The position numbers were made by a program, and so were the translations under genes. Positions 8,266 to 17,214 of a DNA stretch of 64,000 nt are shown in pieces. Origin of the DNA: an uncultured Dorea sp. GTDB taxonomy: Bacteria; Bacillota; Clostridia; Lachnospirales; Lachnospiraceae. Each line of letters starts with the position of its first letter. The stretch's first letter is position 1. The stretch is from NCBI GenBank assembly GCA_948602995.1, contig CAPEBR010000001.1:184199-248198 (forward strand), written 5' to 3'. The notes under the pieces were generated by a model. The model did no database searches and was not told the DNA's origin. It saw nothing but the letters and a program-made list of their open reading frames with translations.

Positions 8266-9057
8266 TTATCCTTTCTGCCATGAATATACAAGATTCCACA
8301 TCCCATCATGCTCCATTCCATACTTTTGGTGAAACTTTACAGATGCAATATTATTTTCTTCAACCCATGCAAACACATACTTTCCTCCTGCTGCCCTATA
8401 TTCATGCAATCGTTTTTGAAGCATGGCATGTATTACGTTCTTATTAGTTCCATTGTATATCTGGTTGATATAAAATTTACGGGGCTGTTCCTTAACCTGT
8501 AATATAGCATCTACCAATCCATCTACATTTCTATGTATGCTTACTTCATGATTAATTATGAAATCTTCCAATTCGTTATCATTTACTAAATGGCTAATCT
8601 CTGTATCAAAGATATCCCACAATACCTTGTTAATTTCTGCTGCTTCATGAATTTCAGCCAGCCTCCCGACAAAGTCATCTCTATATCTGGCTACATGATG
8701 ATCCTGAAGCGCCCCTGTGCAATCAGTATTGGACATCCGCAGCATATTTGCAATATTCTGATATCCTGCATTTTCAAGCAGTGTTCTGTTCTCATCCTTA
8801 TCTCTAGTCAGAAACTCAAGGATATATTTTGTATTATTTATATGGGGTTTCATTAAAAGCCGTTCTAGCTGTTCGGTGTCCGATGCAAAATAAATGAGCC
8901 TTTTGACACCATGATCGTCATAACAAAACATCAATGAGTCCGCTTCCATCCAGACATTTTCTGCCTTTTCGATTAAGGAATTTGCATAACAGTTTGTTAT
9001 TACTCTGCCTTTGCCTCTTAAATTTTTTATATTATTTTCTATTTGTTCTCTAAACAT
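8266..9057 (-). CDS. GNAT-like N-acyltransferase
   Basis: A 263-residue protein whose C-terminal third ends in the usual GNAT layout: KYVFAWVEENNIASVKFHQKYGM, the strand, helix and beta-bulge that close the acyl-CoA pocket. The N-terminal about 110 residues are divergent and could be a degenerate second GNAT domain. The family transfers an acyl group from CoA (sometimes from a carrier protein) to an amine. Next to a KAS III and a carrier protein it is a candidate for putting an acyl group on an amino sugar or amino acid. The gene may have its own promoter within the end of the upstream gene. Confidence 0.55.
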   Translation of the reverse strand: MFREQIENNIKNLRGKGRVITNCYANSLIEKAENVWMEADSLMFCYDDHGVKRLIYFASDTEQLERLLMKPHINNTKYILEFLTRDKDENRTLLENAGYQNIANMLRMSNTDCTGALQDHHVARYRDDFVGRLAEIHEAAEINKVLWDIFDTEISHLVNDNELEDFIINHEVSIHRNVDGLVDAILQVKEQPRKFYINQIYNGTNKNVIHAMLQKRLHEYRAAGGKYVFAWVEENNIASVKFHQKYGMEHDGMWNLVYSWQKG

Positions 9058-9127
9058 ATCATTTTACAAAATCTGTCCCAAAGAAGTAGATATCACGCAT
9101 ACACTTTGGATATATGCTATGCTTCCT

Positions 9128-9156
9128 GTTATAATTCAGTTTCTATTAACTCACAA
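9128..9156 (-). promoter_or_regulatory. Possible internal promoter before the GNAT/MBL pair
   Basis: On the minus strand TTGTGA (9151-9156) and TATAAC (9128-9133) are 17 bp apart, with four of six and five of six consensus matches. The site covers the last codons of the KAS III gene and precedes a 70-bp gap, unusually long for this otherwise tightly packed operon. Confidence 0.3.
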
Positions 9157-10199
9157 TGTTCCAACATACCGATCTCCATAAACATCACGCCCCAGGCAAG
9201 TCCGGAACCAAATGCTGAAAGGCAGCACCGGTATACTTTCTTAGTTAACTCATCTCCAAGGTTATAAATCGCTGTGAGAGGAATTGATGCGCCGCTCGGA
9301 TTCCCAAAGTTTTCAACAAGGTTCATTGGCAGCTTTTCAGCGGGCAATCCTGCTTTCTCCGCCAGTTTTTGCAGCATAAATTTATTCGGCTGATGAAAAA
9401 GAAAATAATCCATCTCATCTACCGTCTTTCTGTTTTTTTGAAATGCATGTTCAAGCATGGGAGGTACTTCTGTCTGTACAAAATTAAATACACTGCTTCC
9501 ATCCATATGCATATGGTCAAGACTGCGGAAATTTCCGTCTCCCTGATCTTTCATAGCAGCAGTTTCAGGCGTGCACGGCATACGGAACCCTCCCGCAGGA
9601 ATTTTTAGCGCTTCTCCTCTGCTTCCATCTGTATGCATTTCATAATAAATAGAATCATTCAATGTACTATTTTCCACCAAAGTGATTGTTGTAGCATCAC
9701 CTACCAGTGGAAAATCATTCCGGTCTCTTTTTGATATCTTATGACTTAAGATGTCCCCATTAATCAACACAACTTTTTTATCATCTAAGTGTTCCAAAAG
9801 CATAAAAGACTGCATCAGGCCAACTAGAAATCCACAGCATCCCTGGGCTATATCCATGCAGATGACATCTGTACCTAATCCACACTTTGCCTGCACAATA
9901 TTACTAATATGAGGGACAAAATAATCCGGACAAAGTGTAAGTGTAATCACGGCCCCGATCTCATCCTTCTGGATCCATCCATTCTCCAGCATATAGTTAA
10001 GTCCATACACGGCAAAGTCTGAAACCGTGGATGTTTCTTTTGCCAGCCTGTGCTGGCTATAGCCCATAATCTTTTTCAGACGCATCGTCTGCTTGGAGGG
10101 AAAAGAATAGTTATCTACCTCATCATCAAAAAGTCCTATCGTTTCAGGCAAAATCCCCAGCATGGATGAAATTTTCTTTCCTTTAAATACTGTCTCCAT
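9129..10199 (-). CDS. 3-oxoacyl-ACP synthase III-like enzyme (KAS III family), first copy
   Basis: A 356-residue thiolase-fold condensing enzyme. The catalytic triad is complete: Cys at about 121 in AQGCCGF, His in FHQPNKF, and Asn in ENFGNPSGAS. KAS III enzymes condense an acyl starter (CoA or ACP bound) with malonyl-ACP; related enzymes in secondary metabolism make esters or amides. The start overlaps the stop of the carrier-protein gene by one base (TGATG), so the two are translationally coupled and probably partners. Housekeeping FabH normally lies with fab genes, so a copy inside a polysaccharide locus points to a dedicated acyl substituent. Confidence 0.85.
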   Translation of the reverse strand: METVFKGKKISSMLGILPETIGLFDDEVDNYSFPSKQTMRLKKIMGYSQHRLAKETSTVSDFAVYGLNYMLENGWIQKDEIGAVITLTLCPDYFVPHISNIVQAKCGLGTDVICMDIAQGCCGFLVGLMQSFMLLEHLDDKKVVLINGDILSHKISKRDRNDFPLVGDATTITLVENSTLNDSIYYEMHTDGSRGEALKIPAGGFRMPCTPETAAMKDQGDGNFRSLDHMHMDGSSVFNFVQTEVPPMLEHAFQKNRKTVDEMDYFLFHQPNKFMLQKLAEKAGLPAEKLPMNLVENFGNPSGASIPLTAIYNLGDELTKKVYRCCLSAFGSGLAWGVMFMEIGMLEHCELIETEL

Positions 10200-10432
10200 C
10201 AGATAATTCCTCCGGACTTTTGAACCAGGGCGATCATTGTATCAATAGAAGAAAAGTTTTCGGGAATGATATCAAGTCCATCCACCTTTATGTTATACTT
10301 CTCTTCCAGCATAGACACCAATGATATGATATCAAACGAATCCAAAAGACCATCTATTACAAAATCGTCACTGTCCGAAAAATCAAATTCCGGACGAAGC
10401 TCCTTTAACATTGCAAGTATCTGCTCGTTCAT
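10199..10432 (-). CDS. Acyl carrier protein, first copy
   Basis: A 77-residue acidic four-helix carrier protein. The attachment site for phosphopantetheine is S32 in the motif LLDSFDIISL, a variant of the usual DSL. It would carry the growing acyl chain, or an activated acid from the neighbouring adenylating enzyme, as a thioester. I start at the ATG at 10432 because GGAGG lies 8 bp before it; an upstream in-frame ATG would include that ribosome binding site. It sits between the adenylating enzyme and KAS III, with 1-20 bp gaps. Confidence 0.85.
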   Translation of the reverse strand: MNEQILAMLKELRPEFDFSDSDDFVIDGLLDSFDIISLVSMLEEKYNIKVDGLDIIPENFSSIDTMIALVQKSGGII

Positions 10433-10449
10433 GATAATTTCCTCCATTT

Positions 10450-11955
10450 TTATAATTGTTCTTTCAGCTTTACCCTGTCTATTTTTCCATTCAGATTCAA
10501 CGGCATCTGCATTAGCTTATGGCAGATATTGGGCAGCATGTATTCCGGCACAATTTCCGCCAGATATTTTCTGATTTCGTTTTCCTCAATATCGCCCACA
10601 TAGAACAATACCAGCTGGTCCTTTACTTGCTCATGCAGACAGCAATTGCTGCTGACAGAGGGATGTGCGGAGACCGCCATCTCAATCTCTCCCAGCTCTA
10701 TCCTGTGTCCGGTATGCTTAACCTGGGAGTCTTTCCTGCCGTCATAAATGATCTCGCCGCGCTCGTTATAATGAACCATATCACCGGTTCTGTAGATCAG
10801 CTCATGGTAAAGCTTGTTGAGGGGGTTCTGGACAAATGCGTCTGCTGTCTTCTCCGGGTTATTATAGTAACCCAGGGAAAGGGAACTCCCCCTTACACAC
10901 AATTCACCCTTCTCATTTACTCCCACCAGCTCATTCTTCTCATTCAATACTAAAATATCTGTATTCATACAGGCATGTCCAATGGGTACGGATTCATTAT
11001 CCTTGATTTCCCGGTCCACAATATAATAGGTACAGTCCACCGTGATTTCTGTCGGACCGTAGAGGTTCGCAAATGTAGCATCCGGCAGTCTTTTGATCCA
11101 CATATTAAGCTGTCTGGCCGGCATAACCTCGCCCGCGAATAAAACCCTATTCAGACAGTCAATATCACATTTATCCAAAAGATTCAAGTCAGCCACACGG
11201 GAAAGTACCGTTGGAACCCAGAAAATAGTGTTAATCTTATGATCCCGGATATACTCCAAAAGCCTGATCGGAAAAGCGTAAAACATTGGCGGAATCACAT
11301 GAAGCATTCCCCCGTTCCTAATTGTCGAGTAAATATCCAGCACAGAATTATCAAAATAAAACGGAGCCTGGCTGCCAATAACTGTGTTATGGTTTAAGCC
11401 AAAGGTTTCTCCGACCCACTCCGTATAGTCAATTACAGACCGATGCGTAATAATGACGCCTTTCGGAACACCTGTAGAACCTGATGTAAAAAGGACATAC
11501 AGGATATCTGTGTCAATAATCCGGCTCTCGGCATCTGCCACACGCTGTCTGTCCCTGGCAGTCAGAACCTGTTCCATTAAGTCCTCATAGATAACTTTAT
11601 TACCTGGAAGAGACTCAGCCTTTTTTCGGTTCTTCTTATCTATAAGAATTAGCTCGGGCTCCAATGTGTCCAAAATCTTTTCAATTCTATTCTGAGGCAT
11701 CTTATCATCAATTACTGAATAATAATTGCCAGACATGGCTATGCCAAGGAAAGCGGTAACAGTCCTTGCGCACTTATCCATCATGACAGCAACAGGTTTT
11801 TTGAACAATCCCTGTGATACCATGTAAAAAGCAATCTTTTCTGCTTCTGTAAGAGCATCCATGTAAGTCAGCGTAATTCTGTTGTCTGCAAAAGCAGGGT
11901 GACCCGGATACTGAAGCGCGGACTCCCTTAAATACTGTGAAACAATATGCAGCAT
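10450..11955 (-). CDS. Amino-acid/acid adenylating enzyme (stand-alone A domain, DltA-like)
   Basis: A 501-residue member of the acyl-adenylate superfamily. Core motifs occur in order: FTSGSTGVPKGV (phosphate-binding loop), YGPTEITVD, YRTGDMVHY, and KHTGHRIELGEIE before the mobile C-terminal domain, which ends with LNGKIDRVKL holding the catalytic lysine. It resembles D-alanine:carrier ligases and NRPS A domains, so an amino acid or hydroxy acid would be activated with ATP and loaded on the adjacent carrier protein. The substrate cannot be read with confidence. The ATG at 11955 is chosen because AAGGAGGGAT lies 6-15 bp upstream of it; the longer frame would overlap that site. Confidence 0.8.
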   Translation of the reverse strand: MLHIVSQYLRESALQYPGHPAFADNRITLTYMDALTEAEKIAFYMVSQGLFKKPVAVMMDKCARTVTAFLGIAMSGNYYSVIDDKMPQNRIEKILDTLEPELILIDKKNRKKAESLPGNKVIYEDLMEQVLTARDRQRVADAESRIIDTDILYVLFTSGSTGVPKGVIITHRSVIDYTEWVGETFGLNHNTVIGSQAPFYFDNSVLDIYSTIRNGGMLHVIPPMFYAFPIRLLEYIRDHKINTIFWVPTVLSRVADLNLLDKCDIDCLNRVLFAGEVMPARQLNMWIKRLPDATFANLYGPTEITVDCTYYIVDREIKDNESVPIGHACMNTDILVLNEKNELVGVNEKGELCVRGSSLSLGYYNNPEKTADAFVQNPLNKLYHELIYRTGDMVHYNERGEIIYDGRKDSQVKHTGHRIELGEIEMAVSAHPSVSSNCCLHEQVKDQLVLFYVGDIEENEIRKYLAEIVPEYMLPNICHKLMQMPLNLNGKIDRVKLKEQL

Positions 11956-12006
11956 CACACATCCCTCCTTCCACAAAATAAAATAATATTCACTAATCTA
12001 TACCCC

Positions 12007-12864
12007 TTAACAATGTGTAATCCTCGATGTTGTATAGTCATATGTATACTTGTGAATCAAGTCCTTATCTTCATATGGTTGTTCAAGGAAATAATACTTA
12101 TCTTCATATATCTGATCTCTAATCTCCCGATATGCATCTTTTTCACTAAGACAGGATATGTATTTATTTCCAAGCCTTCTATGTTTCAGGAACCCTTTGT
12201 CAAGCAAAAATGTTTCAAAATATCCGTATCTCTCTGGTAATTTCACTCCCATACATTGTGTATGAATATATTGGCGCTTTTTTATTAGTTTCCCATTATA
12301 ATCAATAACATTCCCTTCGAATGGCAGATCAAACCGATACGGTACATCCATCATTTTCTCTACATAGTGTACATAAGTAAAACACTCTGCCATATCTACA
12401 CCAAAAAACAAGAATTTTACACCATCCATATGATGTAGTATATCTAAACCACTTTTTTCGCCCAATGAATGATCGCTTAAATTCTCAAACTGCGCCTGGA
12501 GCTCTTTTGGAACAGATACTGACAGAAGAGGATCAAGACTTCTATATCTTCCGTCCATTTTTCGGATATACTCATTAAAAGCCCCCATTGACGTCCTGCT
12601 ATGAAGCACATCAAAGTCTTCATGATTACAAAAACTATATGTAAACGTTGGAACTATCAGATTTTTGATACCCAGTTCCTTAATTGTGCAGTATAAAATA
12701 TTTAAATATTCTTTTCGCTTAAATCCAACTGCCGGCGCTCCAAACATGATATCAGAATGTATAAATAATGTTTCGCAATCATCGGCTCCGATTCCGAGCA
12801 AAGCTTTCTTTACATCTTCTAATGTATAAATATTTCCGTCAGCGTCTATAAAAAGTTCGTTCAT
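12007..12864 (-). CDS. AAC(3)-fold N-acyltransferase (glycan-associated)
   Basis: A 285-residue protein of the aminoglycoside 3-N-acetyltransferase superfamily. Visible signatures are HSDIMFGAP, VPTFTYSFC, and TSMGAFNEYIRK followed by SLDPLLSVSVPK, then a HSLGEKSG stretch and FFGVDMAECFTYVHYVE. Members bind an acyl-CoA, and some probably use acyl-ACP, to acylate an amine. Many sit in surface-polysaccharide loci where they modify amino sugars rather than antibiotics. Its place between an adenylating enzyme and two reductases makes it a candidate for the transfer step to the sugar. It should not be read as a resistance gene without proof. Confidence 0.75.
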   Translation of the reverse strand: MNELFIDADGNIYTLEDVKKALLGIGADDCETLFIHSDIMFGAPAVGFKRKEYLNILYCTIKELGIKNLIVPTFTYSFCNHEDFDVLHSRTSMGAFNEYIRKMDGRYRSLDPLLSVSVPKELQAQFENLSDHSLGEKSGLDILHHMDGVKFLFFGVDMAECFTYVHYVEKMMDVPYRFDLPFEGNVIDYNGKLIKKRQYIHTQCMGVKLPERYGYFETFLLDKGFLKHRRLGNKYISCLSEKDAYREIRDQIYEDKYYFLEQPYEDKDLIHKYTYDYTTSRITHC

Positions 12865-12885
12865 TGTACTCCTCGATTATCTCTC

Positions 12886-13647
12886 CTAATTCCAAAAATT
12901 TACATAACCGCCGTCTGCATAAATTTCACGTCCGGTAATCATTCGTGAAGCATCGGAGAGTAAAAATAAAATAATGTCTGCAATATCCTCAGGCTCTTCT
13001 AGCCCCAAAAGCTGCCTGGCCACAGCCTCTTGTATTTGATCATCTGTCTTGTTTTCTAATGCTTCTTCCAACATCTTTGTATTCACAGAAGATGGCATTA
13101 CTGTATTAATACGTATATTTTTTTCTGCTAATTCAATAGACATAGCTGTAACTAATGTATTCATAGCAGATTTTGTAGCTACATATATTCCCTGGCATTT
13201 CTGGGGATACCGGACTGAAATTGACGAAACCCCCACGATACTGGCATGGTTATGGTACTTTTTCTTTGAAAGCAGCCCTGACATTTCGGCGAAAGAGTAG
13301 AGATTAACCGTCATACTTTCATCCATATTAGTTTTATTCAGCATGCTTACTGGAAGAATTTTAGCAATCCCGGCACAATAGACAATACCATCTATTTTAT
13401 GTCCGTCCTTTACAATATCATCAAAAATTTCTTTATATCCTCCACATTCACTGAAATCTTTTTTATAACATCTGTGACCATCACCGGATAGATGCCTTAA
13501 TGTATCTTGAAGTTTATTCTCATTTCTTCCTAAAATACATACCTCCGCACCCTGTTCAGATAGCCTGATTGCCGTAGCTTTCCCAATACCAGATGTTGCC
13601 CCTGTAACAATAAATCTTTTGTTAGAAAAATCAAATGGATTCCACAT
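12886..13647 (-). CDS. SDR oxidoreductase, 3-oxoacyl-ACP reductase-like (first of two)
   Basis: A 253-residue classical short-chain dehydrogenase. TGATSGIG (15-22) binds the cofactor, S141/S142 and Y155-x3-K159 (YVATK) form the catalytic set, and CAGIAK corresponds to the NAG motif. Residues R41 and N42 after the second strand (LGRNENK) favour NADPH. FabG-like enzymes reduce the 3-keto group made by a KAS to a 3-hydroxy group. It lies 2 bp from a second SDR, close to KAS III and a carrier protein, consistent with stepwise reduction of a short chain. Reduction of a keto sugar is the alternative. Confidence 0.8.
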   Translation of the reverse strand: MWNPFDFSNKRFIVTGATSGIGKATAIRLSEQGAEVCILGRNENKLQDTLRHLSGDGHRCYKKDFSECGGYKEIFDDIVKDGHKIDGIVYCAGIAKILPVSMLNKTNMDESMTVNLYSFAEMSGLLSKKKYHNHASIVGVSSISVRYPQKCQGIYVATKSAMNTLVTAMSIELAEKNIRINTVMPSSVNTKMLEEALENKTDDQIQEAVARQLLGLEEPEDIADIILFLLSDASRMITGREIYADGGYVNFWN

Positions 13648-13649
13648 TT

Positions 13650-14372
13650 TTATACCTCCATACCTGCCGAAACCGGAATTAAAGCACCTGTAATATATTT
13701 TGACTTATCAGATAGTAAAAACTCAGTCAGGAAAGCTACGTCTCTTGGAGGAATCAGCCCCATAGGCTGACATTCTGATATATTAATTAGTTCTTCTATG
13801 CCATCATTCATACGAGTGTCAACATATGCGGGCATAACGGCATTAACTCTGATTGCCCTTCTTAAGAACTCCTTGGATATTACTGCAACAGCAGTATTAA
13901 GTGCATTTTTCGATGCAGAATATAAAACGGATCCCTTTCTTTTTGTAATAGAAGCTAACGATGACAATGCTATAATACTTGCCCCATCACAAGATATCTT
14001 TCTGCTGTAAAACTGTTTACATAATTCTAAAAATGCATAGTAATGAATCTGCATCTGTCTCTGCATATCATCTTCCCGATAAGAGCGGACAGGCATGTTT
14101 ACCGCATAACCTGCACTATGAATCATACCGTTCAGAAAAAAATCCGAATCCCGGCAAAAAGAAAAAATTTCTTTAATATTTTCAGAATGCTCTAAATCAC
14201 ACTCATAATAAAGAGCACCTCCTAACTGGTCTGAAACAGTCTTTAATTTCTCTCTGTTACGTCCGACAAGCAGTATATTATACCCCGTTTCATGCAGATA
14301 CCTGGCTATTTCTAATCCAATCCCTGATGTGCAGCCAGTTACCAAAACATTTTTCTTTTCAGGATCAGACAT
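13650..14372 (-). CDS. SDR oxidoreductase, 3-oxoacyl-ACP reductase-like (second of two)
   Basis: A 240-residue classical SDR. TGCTSGIG (12-19), LVGRNREK (NADP preference), HSAGYA in place of NNAG, serine in ALSSLAS and Y151-x3-K155 (YSASK) are present. It differs clearly from the neighbouring SDR, so the pair is not a recent duplication, and two distinct reductions can be proposed. The ATG at 14372 is preferred because CCAGGAGGGA stands just before it. It overlaps the end of the KAS III gene by 8 bp (ATGTCTGA), which implies coupled translation with that enzyme. Confidence 0.8.
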   Translation of the reverse strand: MSDPEKKNVLVTGCTSGIGLEIARYLHETGYNILLVGRNREKLKTVSDQLGGALYYECDLEHSENIKEIFSFCRDSDFFLNGMIHSAGYAVNMPVRSYREDDMQRQMQIHYYAFLELCKQFYSRKISCDGASIIALSSLASITKRKGSVLYSASKNALNTAVAVISKEFLRRAIRVNAVMPAYVDTRMNDGIEELINISECQPMGLIPPRDVAFLTEFLLSDKSKYITGALIPVSAGMEV

Positions 14373-15417
14373 TTTTTCCCTCCTGGAAATATTCACTAGT
14401 TACAATCATTGGGAGAATGTCTTCGCTGTCAATGTCAAATGAGGTAATTCCCCAAGACAAACCAATTCCAAAGCCAGAAGTAATTAACTTTAATTTTTTC
14501 TTTTCCGATAAGTTTTCGCACAAATCAACGATCCCTACAGGAATAGATGCTCCGTCCGTGTTTCCGTATTTAGTTATAGAGACAGGAACTTTTTCCGGGG
14601 GAACCTTCAATTTTTTTGCAATCTGGTTAATGATCATCAGATTTGCCTGGTGTAAAATAAAGTAATCATAATCAGCTTCAGTTGTATCAAACTGCTTGTA
14701 AAAGGCTTTAAACAATTTTGGTATTTGTGTAATCGTAAACAGAAAAACATCTTCACCATCCATTTTCTTTTGCAAACCCACTTCATTACTATTCATTATT
14801 CCAGGAAAACGCGCTCCTGGAATTGGTGTAATCAAAGTATTAAAGCCTTCCCCGTCAGAACGAACCATACCGCGGACAGAACCTTTTCCCGACTCAATTA
14901 GCGTTGCAGATCCGGCATCGCCAAACATCATGGTAAAAGATGTATCTTCTGTCAGCTGATGATTTGTATCCGAATCACCAACCAGTAGCAGTGCCCGTTC
15001 AACTGTGCCACTTTCTATTAATCCTGCAATAATATATAGTCCATTTACAAAACCTGAACAGCCTAAATTAATATCAAATACCAGGCAGTCCTGCCTGATT
15101 TTCAACCGCTTATGAAGCACATAAGCGGTTGACGGAATTTTATAATCCCCCATTTGTGTTACAAGTATCAGCGCATCAATATCTTTTCCTGTCAAACCTT
15201 TTGATTTCATTAACCTGTCTGCAGCCACAAAGCATAAATCCGAAATTGTCTGTGTCCCATCAGAAATATATCTTGCATTAATACCAGTTGCCTTCTTAAA
15301 ACGCTCAACTACATCCGCTCCAAAATGACCACTGTATGAATCGGTTAATACCTTGTTGTCTGGGACGGCACATGCCATTCCACTGACCTGAATATTATGA
15401 AATTCCTTGCTGTGCAT
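14365..15417 (-). CDS. 3-oxoacyl-ACP synthase III-like enzyme (KAS III family), second copy
   Basis: A 350-residue condensing enzyme with the full triad: Cys at about 120 in INLGCSGF, His in LHQANLM and Asn in YGNTDGAS. The N-terminus (GMACAVPDNKVLTDSY) and GFGIGLSWG near the end are typical of FabH. It is only distantly similar to the first KAS III in this locus. It lies 6 bp after a carrier-protein gene and overlaps an SDR gene, forming an ACP-KAS-KR triple. Two different KAS III with two ACP and two KR suggests two condensation/reduction rounds or two separate chains. Confidence 0.87.
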   Translation of the reverse strand: MHSKEFHNIQVSGMACAVPDNKVLTDSYSGHFGADVVERFKKATGINARYISDGTQTISDLCFVAADRLMKSKGLTGKDIDALILVTQMGDYKIPSTAYVLHKRLKIRQDCLVFDINLGCSGFVNGLYIIAGLIESGTVERALLLVGDSDTNHQLTEDTSFTMMFGDAGSATLIESGKGSVRGMVRSDGEGFNTLITPIPGARFPGIMNSNEVGLQKKMDGEDVFLFTITQIPKLFKAFYKQFDTTEADYDYFILHQANLMIINQIAKKLKVPPEKVPVSITKYGNTDGASIPVGIVDLCENLSEKKKLKLITSGFGIGLSWGITSFDIDSEDILPMIVTSEYFQEGKNV

Positions 15418-15423
15418 GGGTTC

Positions 15424-15645
15424 TTATTCCTCCATTACATTCATTGCATCCTGTATCGTTTCAAACTGCTTGATTTCTGCGCCTTTGACCGCCTTGCCAA
15501 ACTCTTCATCCATCATCGCAATAAAAGACAGTATCGCAATAGAATCCCACTCTGCCAGGGTTGAAAGCTTCGTCTCAGGTGTAAGTTCTTCAACCTCTAA
15601 ATCTAATATCTCAGCCAACAGTTCCATCTTTTTCTCATTGTTCAT
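15424..15645 (-). CDS. Acyl carrier protein, second copy
   Basis: A 73-residue acidic carrier protein. S35 in the motif AEWDSIAILSF is the phosphopantetheine site, a WDS variant found in carrier proteins of polysaccharide and secondary-metabolite loci. It follows the helical layout of the family (LLAEILDLEVEEL for helix I). The start ATG at 15645 has GGAGGA about 8 bp upstream; the longer frame would begin inside that region. It immediately precedes the second KAS III gene, its likely partner. Confidence 0.85.
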   Translation of the reverse strand: MNNEKKMELLAEILDLEVEELTPETKLSTLAEWDSIAILSFIAMMDEEFGKAVKGAEIKQFETIQDAMNVMEE

Positions 15646-15686
15646 TATCTTATCCTCCAATTTCTTTTCTATTATATTATTTTATT

Positions 15687-16316
15687 TTACATAATTTTAG
15701 CCGGCACGCCTATAACAGTCGTATTTGCCTTTACTCTTCTGATCGCAGCGCTGTTCATCCCGATTGTCGCATAATCACCTACTATAATCCCTGGATACGT
15801 GGAAGCCAGCGCCCCAATGTTGACACATCTTCCCATTACCGTATATCCTGATATGCAGGCTTTTGGTCCGAATGTACAGTAATCCCCGATAACAGCATCA
15901 TGTCCGATACCAACCATAGCATTAAAAAACACAAAGTCTCCTACCGTAACATTCACACTGATTCCTGTATATCCAAAGATAACCACTCCTTCCCCTAACT
16001 TCGATCCGGCTGCAACGGATGCCGTAGGGGCGATAATGGTTTCAAAATGAGCTCCTTTTTGCTTTAAAACAGGCACAATCCGTTCTTTTGTTTTTGGATC
16101 TGCAATGCCCAGTACGCAGGCCTCGCCTCTAGATGGCTTCCATCCTGAAATAGAATCTATAACCTGATACCCTAATTGGAACCGGTCAAGCGCATGGGGA
16201 TTATCATCTAAAAATCCCAGTACATTCCAGGTTGGCTCCACCGCGTTTATTTCCTCAATCATATGCAGAATCTCCCGGCCAAACCCGCTGGCTCCGACAA
16301 TTACCAAATCTTTCAT
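15687..16316 (-). CDS. NeuD/PglD-family left-handed beta-helix acyltransferase
   Basis: A 209-residue protein with an N-terminal Rossmann-like half (MKDLVIVGASGFGREIL, then VLGFLDDNP) and a C-terminal hexapeptide-repeat helix (GEGVVIFGYTGISVNVTVGD onward). Members acylate the 4-amino group of UDP-linked trideoxy sugars (PglD) or O-acetylate sialic acids (NeuD). The catalytic histidine would be in VGIGHDAVIGD. It lies between FabD and an acyl carrier protein gene, so an unusual acyl donor is conceivable. The start at 16316 has AGGAG upstream and overlaps the fabD stop region. Confidence 0.8.
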   Translation of the reverse strand: MKDLVIVGASGFGREILHMIEEINAVEPTWNVLGFLDDNPHALDRFQLGYQVIDSISGWKPSRGEACVLGIADPKTKERIVPVLKQKGAHFETIIAPTASVAAGSKLGEGVVIFGYTGISVNVTVGDFVFFNAMVGIGHDAVIGDYCTFGPKACISGYTVMGRCVNIGALASTYPGIIVGDYATIGMNSAAIRRVKANTTVIGVPAKIM

Positions 16317-16318
16317 CT

Positions 16319-17197
16319 CTATTCTCCTACGCTTAAACATTTGGGGCGCAGCGTTATTGCCTTATTCATCTTCCGAAGCACCTTTCCATTCCCGCATTCA
16401 TAAAACTGCTCCACTCCTGTCTCCTTCATGGCAAGAATACTTGAATACCAGCGCACCTGCCCTGTGATCTGCGCGGTCAGGTTTGCCTTAATCTCTTCAA
16501 CATTTTTTGTCGCTGTTCCCGTAACATTTGACACAATAAAAGCCGACGGCTCCTGAAATGACATGTCTGTGATCTCACTTCTCATGATAGCAGAAGCCTC
16601 TTCCATCTGCGGACTGTGGAATGCAGCGCTTACGGCCAGCCTGCGGACTGAGACTCCCTCCTTTCCAGAGACTGCGTCTGCAACCGCGGCAATTCCTGAT
16701 TCTGTCCCGGAGATTACGATCTGGGTCTTTGTATTCAGGTTTGCCATCACAACGTCCTCCTGCTTGTCGATATAGGACTTCAGTTCTTTCTCCGTAAGCC
16801 CCATGACAGCCGCCATCGTACCCTTCCCGTTTTCATTCGCCATCGCCCGGGCCCGCTTATCTACGAGTTTCAGCCCGGCCTCAAAAGAAAAGACGCCGGC
16901 TGCATATAAAGCGCTGTATTCACCCAGGCTGTGCCCGGCTACGTATTCATACGCAATTTCCTGTTTCTTTGCCCTCTCAAGGTACATTGCAGAACAGGTG
17001 TAAATTGCAGGCTGGGCATATTTTGTGTCTGTCAGCATTTCCAATGGCCCGTTAAACATAAGATCTTTCAGATTATATCCCAAAACATCGCAGGCCCTGT
17101 CCAGGACTGCTTTTGCTGCCGGAAGCTGCTCATACAGTTCTTTCCCCATGCCTGCGCTCTGCGAACCCTGGCCGGGAAATAAAAATGCATTTTTCAT
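16319..17197 (-). CDS. fabD: Malonyl-CoA:ACP transacylase
   Basis: A 292-residue acyltransferase that moves malonyl (or methylmalonyl) from CoA to the carrier protein. FPGQGSQSAGMG (7-18), nucleophile S90 in GHSLGEYSA, and H194 in AAFHSPQM are all present and the length is normal. GGAG and a good spacing support the ATG at 17197. The gene is embedded between two NeuD/PglD-like genes rather than in a fab operon, so it may be a second, pathway-specific copy that feeds malonyl-ACP to the two KAS III enzymes downstream. The presence of a separate housekeeping fabD cannot be checked here. Confidence 0.9.
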   Translation of the reverse strand: MKNAFLFPGQGSQSAGMGKELYEQLPAAKAVLDRACDVLGYNLKDLMFNGPLEMLTDTKYAQPAIYTCSAMYLERAKKQEIAYEYVAGHSLGEYSALYAAGVFSFEAGLKLVDKRARAMANENGKGTMAAVMGLTEKELKSYIDKQEDVVMANLNTKTQIVISGTESGIAAVADAVSGKEGVSVRRLAVSAAFHSPQMEEASAIMRSEITDMSFQEPSAFIVSNVTGTATKNVEEIKANLTAQITGQVRWYSSILAMKETGVEQFYECGNGKVLRKMNKAITLRPKCLSVGE

Positions 17198-17214
17198 TTT
17201 ACTCCTCCATTATC

